64,000 nucleotides of DNA from Agromyces sp. S2-1-8 (GCF_021129215.1 NZ_JAJOLP010000001.1:744001-808000), one strand, 5' to 3'; shown: positions 44,432-52,175, counted from the first letter of the stretch. Translations and numbers: made by a program. Notes: generated from the letters alone by a model not told the origin.

Positions 44432-44989
44432 ATGGCCAAGCTCATCACGGGAGCGCTCGCCTCCCTCGACGGCTACATCGTCGACGCGGACGGCGCATTC
44501 GACTGGGCCATGCCGAGTGCCGAGGTGCACGCGTTCGTGAACGACCTCGAGCGCCCGATCGGCACCTATCTCTACGGTCGCCGCATGTACGAGGTCATGT
44601 CCGCGTGGGAGCGACTCGCCGACGACCCGCGGATCTCCGACGTCGAACGCGACTACGCCTCGATCTGGGGCGACACCGACAAGATCGTCTACTCGTCGAA
44701 GCTCGAGCAGGTGACGACCGCGCGCACCCGGCTCGAGCGACGATTCGATGCCGACGAGGTCGCGAGGCTCAAGGCGGCCGCGGAGCGCGACCTGTCGATC
44801 TCGGGCCCCCACCTCGCCGCCGAGGCCGTCCGCGCGGGGCTCGTCGACGAGCTCTTCGTCTTCGTGTTCCCCGTCGTCGTCGGCGGGGGCACGCGGCTGC
44901 TGCCCGACGGGGTTCGCCTCGACCTCCAGCTCCTCGAGGAGCGCCGATTCGACGAGGTCGTCTACCTGCGGTATCGGCTCCTGGCCTGA
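44432..44989 (+). CDS. Dihydrofolate reductase-family protein (RibD C-terminal domain)
   Basis: A 185-residue reductase-fold protein. MAKLITGALASLDGYIVDADGAFDW and IGTYLYGRRMYEVMSAWE open it; DLSISGPHLAAEAVRAGLVDELFVFVFPVVVGGGTRLLP is the classic RibD-C/YwjB nucleotide-binding end. It probably uses NADPH; the substrate is unknown. Only 5 nt separate it from the lipoprotein gene upstream. Confidence 0.87.
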   Translation: MAKLITGALASLDGYIVDADGAFDWAMPSAEVHAFVNDLERPIGTYLYGRRMYEVMSAWERLADDPRISDVERDYASIWGDTDKIVYSSKLEQVTTARTRLERRFDADEVARLKAAAERDLSISGPHLAAEAVRAGLVDELFVFVFPVVVGGGTRLLPDGVRLDLQLLEERRFDEVVYLRYRLLA

Positions 44990-45111
44990 ACCGGGCCCCG
45001 GCCCACGGGTCGATCGGGGCCGATCCGGTCGCGACGTGCTCTGTCGCGGCGACGCGAAGCGGCGTATCGTCAGCCCCGAGGCATCCGTAACCCTCAGGGG
45101 AGGTGTGGGAC

Positions 45112-45954
45112 ATGTGCCGTTGGCTGGCCTACTCCGGTGAGCCGATCCAGCCCGCAAGGCTGATCCTCGACACCGAGAACTCGCTCGTCGCCCAGTCGCT
45201 GAACTCGCCGCTCGGCGCCGAGACGGTCAACGGCGACGGATTCGGCGTCGGCTGGTACCCCGCCGGGGCGACCGTCGGCACCGAGCCGTGGCTGTTCCAC
45301 AGCATCGAGCCCGCGTGGCACGACGAGAACCTGCGCGAGCTGACCCGGGCGATCGAGAGCCCGCTGTTCTTCGCGCACGTGCGCGCCGCGGCCGGTCCGC
45401 CCATCCAGCAGACGAACTGCCACCCGTTCCGGCACGAGAACTGGCTCTTCATGCACAACGGCGGGCTCGCGGGGTTCGCGAGCGTACGGCGCGACCTCAT
45501 GCTCGCGATCGACGAGTCGTTCTTCCCGCTCATCCGCGGCACGACCGACAGCGAGGTGCTGTTCTACCTCGCGCTCACGCTGGGCCTTCGCGACGACCCG
45601 ATCGCGGGCATGACGAAGGCGATCCGCAAGGTCGAGGAGGTCGGCCACGCGCACGGCATCGAGTTCCCGATGCAGGGCACCGTCGCGGTCGCCGATGGGG
45701 CGACCGTGTGGGCCTTCCGGTACTCGAGCGCCGGACGCACCCGCACGCTGTTCCACTCGGTCGACATGGCGACGCTGCAGCAGATGTACCCCGACTCCGA
45801 GCGGCTGCAGGGCTTCGGACGTGCGGCGAGAGTCATCGTGTCGGAGCCGCTCACCGACATGCCCGGCGTGTTCGTCGAGGTACCCGAGGCGACGGTCGCG
45901 ATCCTCGACGCGGGGCACTACCGGCACGAGACGTTCTTCGCGGAGCCCGAATAG
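45112..45954 (+). CDS. Class II glutamine amidotransferase (YafJ/EgtC-like)
   Basis: A 280-residue Ntn hydrolase. ATG 45112 is chosen because it exposes Cys2 (MCRWLAYSGEP) as the catalytic nucleophile once Met is removed; AGGGGAGG lies 8 nt upstream. NGDGFGVGWY, FFAHVRAAAG, TNCHPFRHENWLFMHNGGL and RGTTDSEVLFY are standard GATase class II pieces. No synthetase domain or egt genes adjoin, so it is probably a stand-alone glutamine or gamma-glutamyl amidase rather than EgtC. Confidence 0.9.
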   Translation: MCRWLAYSGEPIQPARLILDTENSLVAQSLNSPLGAETVNGDGFGVGWYPAGATVGTEPWLFHSIEPAWHDENLRELTRAIESPLFFAHVRAAAGPPIQQTNCHPFRHENWLFMHNGGLAGFASVRRDLMLAIDESFFPLIRGTTDSEVLFYLALTLGLRDDPIAGMTKAIRKVEEVGHAHGIEFPMQGTVAVADGATVWAFRYSSAGRTRTLFHSVDMATLQQMYPDSERLQGFGRAARVIVSEPLTDMPGVFVEVPEATVAILDAGHYRHETFFAEPE

Positions 45955-46017
45955 GCCCGAATAGGGCGGATGCCTCTGGCGGCACGCCGGCCGTCGTCGC
46001 CGTCGTCGATCCGCCCG

Positions 46018-46078
46018 GACAGGGATGAGCCGGTCGGCTGGCCCGCTCGTGGCGGGTGCCGACCGGCTCGTCCCTGTC
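46018..46078. terminator. Large bidirectional terminator
   Basis: A 21-pair outer stem (GACAGGGATGAGCCGGTCGG region with its complement, one G-T pair) encloses a second small hairpin CCCGC/GCGGG. It lies between the convergent amidotransferase and small membrane protein genes. Confidence 0.85.
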
Positions 46079-46125
46079 GGAAAGCGACCGGTGTCGCGAC
46101 GGCACGCGAGCCGCCGCGCGGGTCG

Positions 46126-46293
46126 TCAGACGCTGCTGTTGCGGCCGGCGATCGCCCGGATCAGCCATGCGATCACCGCGATCGCGAGCAGTACGAGTCC
46201 GACCCAGAGCAGGAAGTTCAGCGACTGCACGAGCCCGCCGGTGATGGCGAGAATGATGGCGATGACGACGATGACGATCAAGAGGATGTTCAT
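46126..46293 (-). CDS. 55-residue hydrophobic membrane protein
   Basis: A short ORF: MNILLIVIVVIAIILAITGG, then a turn with LVQSLNFLLWVGLVLLAIAVIAWLIRAIAGRNSSV. Two helices with a basic C-terminal end suggest insertion in the cytoplasmic membrane. GGAGGGA stands 7 nt before the ATG, and a possible -10 (TAGTTT) lies about 90 nt upstream. Similar tiny 'hydrophobic proteins' are frequent near stress genes in Microbacteriaceae; function unknown. Confidence 0.75.
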   Translation of the reverse strand: MNILLIVIVVIAIILAITGGLVQSLNFLLWVGLVLLAIAVIAWLIRAIAGRNSSV

Positions 46294-46526
46294 CTGAGAG
46301 TCCCTCCTTCGGGGAACGCCGGGGCCTCTCGGTCGGGCCCCGTACGGTCGAGCCGCGACCCGTCGGGCCGCGACGCTTCCAAACTAGGGACACGAGCGGA
46401 CGAGCGGCAGGGGGTTGACTTCGCGCGACAGCCGCGGAACCCTTCACGTGATCCGCAGGCCGAGCCATCGCCCGCGCCGGGTGTCAAGCCCTCGCCCCCG
46501 TCGCGGGTCGTCGCGACGATGTGGGT

Positions 46527-48002
46527 ATGGGATCGCTCTGGCGCGACGGACTCGACGCGCACGCCGTCGACGAGCTGCCCGAGGACGCCTCGCACGAGGT
46601 CCTCGTGGTCGGCGCCGGGCTCGTCGGCCTCACTGTCGCGGTGCGGCTCGCCCAGGCGGGCCGGCGCACGGTGGTGCTCGATGCCGCGGCGCCCGGCGCC
46701 CTCACGACGGGGGGCTCGACCGGCAAGGTGACCCTGCTGCAGGGCACGCGGCTCTCGGCCGTGCGCGACCGCAGCTCGCTCGACGTCGCCGCCGCCTACC
46801 TGGAGGCGTGCCGCAGCGGCGCCGCGTGGCTGCGGGCCCAGCTCTCCGAGCACGACGAGGGCTGCGAGCAGGCGACCGCCTACAGCTTCGCGACGACCTC
46901 GGCCGGTGCCGAGCGCCTCGAGGCGGAGCACGCCGTGGCCCGCGAACTCGGCCTCGACGTGCGATGGGCCGCTCCGCGCGAGTCGGCGGTCGCCGCCCGC
47001 GCGGCGGTCGCGCTCGACGGGCAGTTCATGCTCGACCCGATGGTCCTGGTACGCCGCCTCGTCGCCACCGCCCGCGCGGCGGGCGTGCCCGTCGTCGCGG
47101 GATGCCGCGTGGTCGACGTGCGATCGTCGGATTCGGGCCACGAGGTCGAGACCGAGCTGGGCGAGCTCCACGCGGACGTGCTCGTGCTCGCGACGGGCAC
47201 GCCGGTCGTCGACCGCGGGCTGACGTTCGCCCGCACGTCGCCGTCGCGATCGCACGTCGCCGCGTTCCGCACGGGGCGTCGACTGGTCGAGGGCATGCAC
47301 CTCTCGGTCGACGGCGAGACGCGTTCGCTGCGGCCCGCTCGCCGGGGCGGGCAGGAGCACCTCGTCGTCGCCGGCAACGACGATGCGGTCGGGCACGCGA
47401 GATCGACGGCCGAGCGCGCACGCGAGCTGCACCGCTGGGTCGCCGATCGCTTTCCGAGCGCGGTGCTCGCGCACCAGTGGGCGGCGCAGGACTACGACTC
47501 GCTCGACGGTGCGCCGTACGCCGGTCGCCTCGGTCGCGACGGCCCGTGGTTCGCGACCGGTTTCGGCAAGTGGGGGCTCGCCGCCGGTGCCGCCTCGGGC
47601 ATCGCCCTCGCGCAGGAGATCGCGAGCGGCCGTCGCCCCGACTGGGCCGCGCGACTCTACGACCGGCCCGGCACGGCATCGGACGTCGCGGCCGCGGTCG
47701 CACGGAACGCCGATGCCGTGGGGCACCTGCTCGGCGGCATGGCTCGCGCGATCGGCGGCTCACAGGACGAGCCGCCCGCGGAGGGCGAGGGCCGGGTCGG
47801 CCGGGGCGTGCCGCCGGTCGCGATCAGCACCGTCGACGGCGTCACGCGCCGGGTGTCGGCGGTCTGCACGCACCTCGGCGGCATCCTCGCGTGGAACGAC
47901 GAGGAGTGCACGTGGGACTGCCCCCTGCACGGCAGCCGGTTCGCCGCCGACGGTCGTCGGCTCGAGGGTCCGGCACGCGACGACCTGACGCAGGAGCCCT
48001 GA
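46527..48002 (+). CDS. FAD-dependent oxidoreductase with C-terminal Rieske [2Fe-2S] domain
   Basis: A 491-residue flavoprotein of the DAO type. The FAD-binding Rossmann motif is VLVVGAGLVGLTVAVRLAQAG, GSTGKVTLLQG follows, and the FAD end motif is GPWFATGFGKWGLAAGAASG. Residues about 410-491 are a Rieske domain with CTHLGGILAWNDEECTWDCPLHGSRFAADG, giving the C-x-H...C-x-x-H set. This gene type is known from many bacteria next to stress genes, with unknown substrate. ATG 46527 is used; GTG 46521 is in frame. Confidence 0.9.
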   Translation: MGSLWRDGLDAHAVDELPEDASHEVLVVGAGLVGLTVAVRLAQAGRRTVVLDAAAPGALTTGGSTGKVTLLQGTRLSAVRDRSSLDVAAAYLEACRSGAAWLRAQLSEHDEGCEQATAYSFATTSAGAERLEAEHAVARELGLDVRWAAPRESAVAARAAVALDGQFMLDPMVLVRRLVATARAAGVPVVAGCRVVDVRSSDSGHEVETELGELHADVLVLATGTPVVDRGLTFARTSPSRSHVAAFRTGRRLVEGMHLSVDGETRSLRPARRGGQEHLVVAGNDDAVGHARSTAERARELHRWVADRFPSAVLAHQWAAQDYDSLDGAPYAGRLGRDGPWFATGFGKWGLAAGAASGIALAQEIASGRRPDWAARLYDRPGTASDVAAAVARNADAVGHLLGGMARAIGGSQDEPPAEGEGRVGRGVPPVAISTVDGVTRRVSAVCTHLGGILAWNDEECTWDCPLHGSRFAADGRRLEGPARDDLTQEP

Positions 48003-48105
48003 GTCCGCGATCGCGTGCGCGCACGCGTCGGCACATCGTTCCCAGGCTGTCAATCCCTTGAGGGGTCAGCGGGCCGGTGCGAGCGTGGAACACAGGTGCC
48101 GCGCC

Positions 48106-48137
48106 CGGCACCGGTGCCGACCCGACACCACGTGGTG
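48106..48137. promoter_or_regulatory. Two palindromes upstream of the CsbD gene
   Basis: CGGCACCGGTGCCG (48106-48119) and CACCACGTGGTG (48126-48137) are both perfect and lie 43-74 nt before the csbD-type start. They could form operators for a stress regulator, or pair with each other (GGCACC/GGTGCC) as a leader structure. Confidence 0.4.
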
Positions 48138-48179
48138 CCGGGCACGGCATCCAAGACTCGAACACGGAGGATGAGGACG

Positions 48180-48380
48180 ATGGGTATCGGAGACAAGGCG
48201 AAGCACCAGGCCGAAGAAGCGGGCGCGAAGATCAAGCAGGGCGTCGGCAAGGTGACCGGCAACGAGGAGATGGAGGCCGAAGGCCACGTCGACGAGGCCA
48301 AGGCCGACATGAAGCAGGCCGGCGACGAGGTGAAGGACGCCGGCGAACGCGCCAAGGACGTCTTCACGGATCGCGACTGA
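48180..48380 (+). CDS. CsbD-like stress protein
   Basis: A 66-residue, highly charged helical protein: MGIGDKAKHQAEEAGAKIKQ, then GVGKVTGNEEMEAEGHVDEAKADMKQ. It matches CsbD, a general-stress (SigB-type) protein of unknown molecular function. ATG 48180 is used, with GGAGG 9 nt upstream; ATG 48171 is in frame. It is followed after 10 nt by a YciF-like gene, so they are probably one message. Confidence 0.9.
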   Translation: MGIGDKAKHQAEEAGAKIKQGVGKVTGNEEMEAEGHVDEAKADMKQAGDEVKDAGERAKDVFTDRD

Positions 48381-48390
48381 GGAGCGACCG

Positions 48391-48873
48391 GTGGTGAGGC
48401 AGAGCCTCGAGAGCCCGGGCGACCTGCTGCACTTCCAGCTGCGCACCGCGCTGACGATGGAGAACGACTCGCTGGCGGCGCTCGGCGACCTCGCCTCGGC
48501 GGCGAAGAGCGCCGAGATCAAGAAGCTGTTCCGCCATCACGCGGACGAGACGCGCGAGCAGATCGCCAACCTGCAGCAGGTCTTCCGCCTGCTCGAGCTG
48601 CGCGAGTCGACCGCGCCGTCGCCCAGCACGAAGGGCATCAGCCGACAGGCCGCCTCCTTGCTGGAGCGGAGCGCGCCGAAGCTGCGCGACCGGGCGGCGC
48701 TCGCGAGCGCGCTCGGCAACGAGCACTACGAGATCTCGGCGTACGAGGCGCTGCTCGTGCCCGTCACCGCGATGGGCGCCTCCGACGCGGCGGCCCTCCT
48801 GCAGTCGAACCTCGACCAGGAGACGCACACGAGCGAGGAGATCCGCACGAAACTGCAGTCGATCGCGGGCTGA
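48391..48873 (+). CDS. Ferritin-like YciF/DUF892-type protein
   Basis: A 160-residue four-helix protein: LLHFQLRTALTMENDSLAALGDL, FRHHADETREQIANLQQVFRLL, ALGNEHYEISAYEALL and LLQSNLDQETHTSEEIRTKLQ. Glu and His positions (ENDS, HHADET, GNEHYE, DQETH) fit a di-iron site of the YciF type. These proteins are induced by stress; chemistry is unproven. GGAG (48381-48384) precedes GTG 48391. Confidence 0.85.
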   Translation: MVRQSLESPGDLLHFQLRTALTMENDSLAALGDLASAAKSAEIKKLFRHHADETREQIANLQQVFRLLELRESTAPSPSTKGISRQAASLLERSAPKLRDRAALASALGNEHYEISAYEALLVPVTAMGASDAAALLQSNLDQETHTSEEIRTKLQSIAG

Positions 48874-48916
48874 GGCGCGAGATCGGGCGTCTCGACGAAA
48901 CTCGAGGCGACACGAC

Positions 48917-48948
48917 GGAGGGGCCGCACCGGGTGGTGCGGCCCCTCC
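48917..48948. terminator. Bidirectional terminator
   Basis: Perfect 14-bp stem GGAGGGGCCGCACC with its complement around GGGT, between the ferritin-like gene and the convergent DUF1048 gene. Confidence 0.88.
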
Positions 48949-48958
48949 GTGGTCGTCG

Positions 48959-49285
48959 TCACTCGCCGGCCGAGCCGGCCTTCTCGATGAGCGACGCCTG
49001 GTAGCGGTCGGCGTAGGTGGGCGTGTCCTTCACGAGGTCGTCGGCGAAGGCTGCGACGTCGTCGCCGATGAGCTCGATCGCGCCCTTGCCCTGCGTCGCG
49101 CCCTCTTCGAAGAAGTCGACGATGCCCGAGAGGAGCGTGCCGTCCTCGAGGCCGACCGGTCCGATCTTGAAGTAGTACTTCTGGATCTCGCCGTAGACGA
49201 CCTGGTAGTCCTTCGGCAGCGCCCGGACGCGTGCCAGGTGGGCTCGCCACTCGCGCTTGCCCTCGATGATGTCGTGGATTCCCAT
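48959..49285 (-). CDS. DUF1048 protein (copy 3)
   Basis: A 108-residue soluble helical protein: MGIHDIIEGKREWRAHLARV, PKDYQVVYGEIQKYYFKIGP, and IVDFFEEGATQGKGAIELIGDDVAAFADDLVKD. The repeated pattern of a short helical start, 'LP.dY...y..iq.Y.....', and 'GDDv..F.d.l' is that of DUF1048, whose members lie beside PadR regulators in Firmicutes and Actinobacteria. It starts 1 nt after the previous DUF1048 gene and closes the operon. Confidence 0.85.
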   Translation of the reverse strand: MGIHDIIEGKREWRAHLARVRALPKDYQVVYGEIQKYYFKIGPVGLEDGTLLSGIVDFFEEGATQGKGAIELIGDDVAAFADDLVKDTPTYADRYQASLIEKAGSAGE

Positions 49286-49286
49286 G

Positions 49287-49643
49287 TCAGCCTCCCAGCC
49301 TTGCGAGCTTCTTCGCGACGTTCCGGTTGAGCTGTTCGCGCCACTTGTCGCGGAAGCCCTTTGCGCCCTCGCCGCCGGCGAGCGCCTGGCAGAACCCGGG
49401 GATGTCGTCGCCGAGCACCTCGTCGATGCCCTGTCCTTCGGCCGCCGTCTCCTCCAGCAGCCCGAGGGCCCCGTCGAGGATCGGCATCAGGTTGCGGCCC
49501 GTGAAGTCGGCGTAGCCCCACAGCTGGAGCTTGATCTCCTCGAAGGCCGCACGGTAGTCGGCCGGCAGCGCCTCGGCCCGGGCGTCGAACGCCTTCAGCT
49601 CCCTGCGGAGGTCGTTGCCGGTGATGGTGTCCCAGAAGTTCAT
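49287..49643 (-). CDS. DUF1048 protein (copy 2)
   Basis: A 118-residue paralogue: LRRELKAFDARAEALPADYRAAFEEIKLQLWGY, MPILDGALGLLEETAAEGQG, and VLGDDIPGFCQALAGGEGAKGFRDKWREQLNRNVAKKL. It shares the LPaDYr..f..I and GDDipgF marks with the other two copies but is otherwise divergent. It lies 79 nt after the ABC permease, with a 13-bp hairpin in that gap. Confidence 0.85.
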   Translation of the reverse strand: MNFWDTITGNDLRRELKAFDARAEALPADYRAAFEEIKLQLWGYADFTGRNLMPILDGALGLLEETAAEGQGIDEVLGDDIPGFCQALAGGEGAKGFRDKWREQLNRNVAKKLARLGG

Positions 49644-49686
49644 CTCAGTCCTCCTCGATCATGTTCGGTCGGTCGGTCGGGCGACG

Positions 49687-49717
49687 GGATGCCGCGGCGG
49701 GACTCGCCGCGGCATCC
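49687..49717 (-). terminator. Intra-operon hairpin between ABC permease and DUF1048 genes
   Basis: A perfect 13-bp stem GGATGCCGCGGCG with its complement around a 5-nt loop. As all flanking genes point the same way, it may lower expression of the two distal DUF1048 genes (partial terminator) or stabilise the upstream mRNA end. Confidence 0.6.
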
Positions 49718-49722
49718 GTTCG

Positions 49723-50487
49723 TCAACTGACCTTGCGGCGGTACGCCGCGAGGGCGCCGACGTAGCCGATGGCGATGATGCCGACGAGCCACGCGAGGGC
49801 GACCCAGATGTCGCTGCCGACCGGCTCGCCGGCGAACAGTGCGCGCGTCGTGTCGACGATCGACGTGACCGGCTGGTTCTCGGCGAACCACGCCACCGGG
49901 GCCGGCATCGACTCGGTCGGCACGAACGCCGAGCTGATGAACGGCAGGAAGATCAGCGGGTAGGCGAAGGCGCTCGCGCCGTCGACCGTCTTCGCCGAGA
50001 GTCCCGCGATCACCGCGAGCCAGGTGAGCGCGAGCGTGAACAGCACGAGGATGCCCACGACCGCGAGCCATGCCCCGAACGAGGCGCCGGTGCGGAAGCC
50101 CATGATGAGCGCGACGCCCGTGACGATCGCGACCGACACGAGGTTCGAGACGAGCGAGGTGAGCACGTGGCCCCACAGCACGCTCGAGCGCGCGATCGGC
50201 ATCGACTGGAAGCGGTCGAAGATGCCGCCCTGCAGGTCGAGGAAGAGCCGGTACGAGGTGTACGCGACGCCCGACGCGATCGTGATGAGCAGGATGCCGG
50301 GCAGCATGTAGTCGATGTACGACTCGTTCGACCCGGTGTTGATCGCCCCGCCGAGCACGTACACGAACAGCAGCATGAGGGCGATCGGCGTGACCGCGGT
50401 CGTGATGATCGTGTCGGGACTGCGGAGGATGTGGCGCAGCGAGCGGCCGGTGAGTACGGCGGTGTCGCTGATGGCGTGGCTGGTCAT
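49723..50487 (-). CDS. ABC-2 type exporter permease (daunorubicin/drug type)
   Basis: A 254-residue permease with six helices. TLTGRSLRHILRSPDT-like opening (ISDTAVLTGRSLRHILRSPD), FDRFQSMPIARSSVLWGHVLTSL and PLIFLPFISSAFVPTESMPAPVAWFAENQPVT are typical of DrrB-like ABC-2 proteins. The start at 50487 overlaps the ATPase stop (ATGA). It exports an unknown compound, possibly an antibiotic or lipid. Confidence 0.9.
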   Translation of the reverse strand: MTSHAISDTAVLTGRSLRHILRSPDTIITTAVTPIALMLLFVYVLGGAINTGSNESYIDYMLPGILLITIASGVAYTSYRLFLDLQGGIFDRFQSMPIARSSVLWGHVLTSLVSNLVSVAIVTGVALIMGFRTGASFGAWLAVVGILVLFTLALTWLAVIAGLSAKTVDGASAFAYPLIFLPFISSAFVPTESMPAPVAWFAENQPVTSIVDTTRALFAGEPVGSDIWVALAWLVGIIAIGYVGALAAYRRKVS

Positions 50488-51329
50488 CGTGCGGCCTCCT
50501 CCTTCTTCTTCTTGTCGGCGCGGGTGCCCGCGGTCGCGGGCTCGCCGGTCTCTTCGCCCTCGGTCTCGCCCGTCTCGCCGACGAGGGCGAGGAAGACGTC
50601 CTCGAGCGAGGGCTGCTTCTCGACGTACTCGACCTTGGCCGCGGGCAGCAGCCGCTTGAGCTCGTCGAGGGTGCCGTTCTGGATGATGGTGCCGCGGTGC
50701 AGGATCGCGATGCGGTCGGCGAGCTGCTCGGCCTCGTCGAGGTACTGCGTGGTCAGCAGCACCGTGGTGCCGCCGTCGGCGAGCTGCTTGACGGTCTGCC
50801 ACACCTCGATGCGGGCCTGCGGGTCGAGCCCGGTGGTCGGCTCGTCGAGGAAGATGATCGACGGGTTGCCGATCAGGCTCATCGCGATGTCGAGCCGGCG
50901 GCGCATGCCGCCCGAGTAGGTGCCCGCCCTGCGGCCGCCGGCCTCGGTGAGCGAGAACCTGGCGAGCAGGTCGTCGGCGATCTTGCCGGGCTGCTTCATG
51001 TGGCGCAGCTTCGCGACGAGCACGAGATTCTCCCGACCCGTGAGCACCTCGTCGACGGCGGCGAACTGGCCCGTGAGGCTGATCGCCTCGCGCACCTCGC
51101 CGGGATTCGCCGCGACATCCTGCCCGCCGACCGTCGCGGTGCCCGCGTCGGCCTTCAGGAGGGTGGAGAGGATGCGCACGAGGGTGGTCTTGCCGGCTCC
51201 GTTCGAGCCGAGCAGGGCGAAGATCGAGCCCCGGGCGACGTCGAAGTCGACGCCGCGCAGCACGTGCAGGTCCTTGAACGACTTCTCGATGCCCTGCACC
51301 CGGATGGCGGGTTCGGTGATGGTGGTCAT
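50484..51329 (-). CDS. ABC exporter ATP-binding protein (daunorubicin/drug type)
   Basis: A 281-residue ATPase: Walker A GSNGAGKTT, signature YSGGMRRRLDIAMSLI, Walker B IIFLDEPTTGLDPQAR, and a TTQYLDEAEQLADRI switch, wording of the DrrA family. The C-terminal SLEDVFLALVGETGE is also DrrA-like; an acidic then Lys-rich tail (ADKKKKEEAAR) follows. It overlaps both neighbours by 4 nt, so DUF1048-1, ATPase and permease are coupled in translation. Confidence 0.93.
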   Translation of the reverse strand: MTTITEPAIRVQGIEKSFKDLHVLRGVDFDVARGSIFALLGSNGAGKTTLVRILSTLLKADAGTATVGGQDVAANPGEVREAISLTGQFAAVDEVLTGRENLVLVAKLRHMKQPGKIADDLLARFSLTEAGGRRAGTYSGGMRRRLDIAMSLIGNPSIIFLDEPTTGLDPQARIEVWQTVKQLADGGTTVLLTTQYLDEAEQLADRIAILHRGTIIQNGTLDELKRLLPAAKVEYVEKQPSLEDVFLALVGETGETEGEETGEPATAGTRADKKKKEEAAR

Positions 51330-51691
51330 GACTGCTCCTTCTTGGCCTCGTCGATCGCCTTGTTCAGGCGAGCGCGTTCCTTGTCGATCCAGCGCTTGCC
51401 GCCGTAGGCCTGGGCGAACGACTCGGCGAACTCGACGGGGTCGTCGCCGACGATGTCGCCGACCGGGGTGCCGTCGATCGACGCGCGCTCCCAGAGGTCG
51501 GCGAGGTCGACGAGCATCTGCACCATCGTGTCGCCGTCGGTGATGTCGCCCGAGTACATGAGGTAGCGCTGAACGGCGCCCGCCGAGGCCGCGTACGGCT
51601 CGGGGAGGGCCTCCATGCGGGCCTTGGCCTGCTTGTACTGCTTCTTCTGCTCGAGCGAGCCGGTGATGGTCTCGATCCACTTCGCAGCCAT
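51326..51691 (-). CDS. DUF1048 protein (copy 1)
   Basis: A 121-residue helical protein: AKWIETITGSLEQKKQYKQAKARMEALPEPYAASAGAVQRYLMYSG, then VQMLVDLADLWERASIDGTPVGDIVGDDPVEFAESFAQAYGGKRWIDKERARLNKAI. It has the full DUF1048 pattern. It sits between the PadR gene and the exporter ATPase, its stop overlapping the ATPase start; the family may bind the PadR protein or its ligand, but this is unproven. Confidence 0.85.
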   Translation of the reverse strand: MAAKWIETITGSLEQKKQYKQAKARMEALPEPYAASAGAVQRYLMYSGDITDGDTMVQMLVDLADLWERASIDGTPVGDIVGDDPVEFAESFAQAYGGKRWIDKERARLNKAIDEAKKEQS

Positions 51692-51693
51692 GG

Positions 51694-52032
51694 TCACTTC
51701 TCCAATTCGTCGGTCGTGTGGAGCTGTTCGATGCGTTCTGCCAGGAAGCTCCACGTCCTCCAGAACTCTTCGAGTTCGCTGTGCCCGCGCTCGTTGAGCG
51801 AGAACACCTTGCGCGGCGGGCCCTTCTCGGAGGGCACCTTCTCGACGTCGACGAGCCCGCGCTGCTCGACCCGCACGAGGAGGGCGTAGATCGTGCCCTC
51901 GGCGATGTCGGTGAAGCCGCGCTCGCGCAGCCGTGCGGTGATGTCGTAGCCGTAGGCGGGCGCCGTGGCGAGGATCGCCAGGACGATGCCCTCGAGCGTG
52001 CCCTTGAGCATCTCGGTCATCTGCTTGCCCAT
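51694..52032 (-). CDS. PadR family transcriptional regulator
   Basis: A 112-residue winged-helix repressor: LKGTLEGIVLAILATAPAYGYDITARLRERGF, then IAEGTIYALLVRVEQRGLVDVEKVPSEKGPPRKVFSLNERGHSELEEF and a C-terminal dimer helix. PadR proteins of this subfamily-1 type bind drugs or phenolics and release their operator. It is the first gene of a six-gene operon; AAGGGGG precedes ATG 52032. The operator cluster just upstream suggests autoregulation. Confidence 0.92.
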   Translation of the reverse strand: MGKQMTEMLKGTLEGIVLAILATAPAYGYDITARLRERGFTDIAEGTIYALLVRVEQRGLVDVEKVPSEKGPPRKVFSLNERGHSELEEFWRTWSFLAERIEQLHTTDELEK

Positions 52033-52065
52033 CAGGCCACCCCCTTCTCTGTTCTCTCGGTGCTA

Positions 52066-52150
52066 GCTATTCAGTGTCGCTGGTAATCAGCGTTGCTGAG
52101 TACCACTAGAAAGTAACACTGAGTACCGGTACTTAGCAACACCGAATAGC
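52066..52150. promoter_or_regulatory. Clustered inverted repeats, probable PadR operators
   Basis: Four related elements fill this stretch. The best is a 23-bp palindrome at 52082-52104 (GGTAATCAGC-GTT-GCTGAGTACC, 9 of 10 arm matches). Another is CTGAGTACCGGTACTTAG at 52119-52136. GCTATTCAGTGT (52066-52077) recurs inverted as ACACCGAATAGC (52139-52150), and GTTGCTGAGTAC (52092-52103) recurs inverted as GTACTTAGCAAC (52129-52140). Such spaced sites upstream of padR fit cooperative autorepression, and the cluster could also touch the divergent surface-protein gene. Confidence 0.7.
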
Positions 52151-52154
52151 AAGT

Positions 52155-52175
52155 TTCTCGAGATTCTTCTCGAGA
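52155..52175. repeat. Two direct copies of TTCTCGAGA
   Basis: TTCTCGAGA occurs at 52155-52163 and 52167-52175, each with a palindromic core, 12 nt apart. They lie between the PadR operators and the surface-protein start at 52297, so they are candidates for a separate regulator of that gene. Confidence 0.45.

Noticed and set aside
45112..45954. EgtC of ergothioneine synthesis
   Set aside because: The Ntn domain matches, but no egtA, egtB, egtD or egtE lies nearby; the general class II amidotransferase call is safer.
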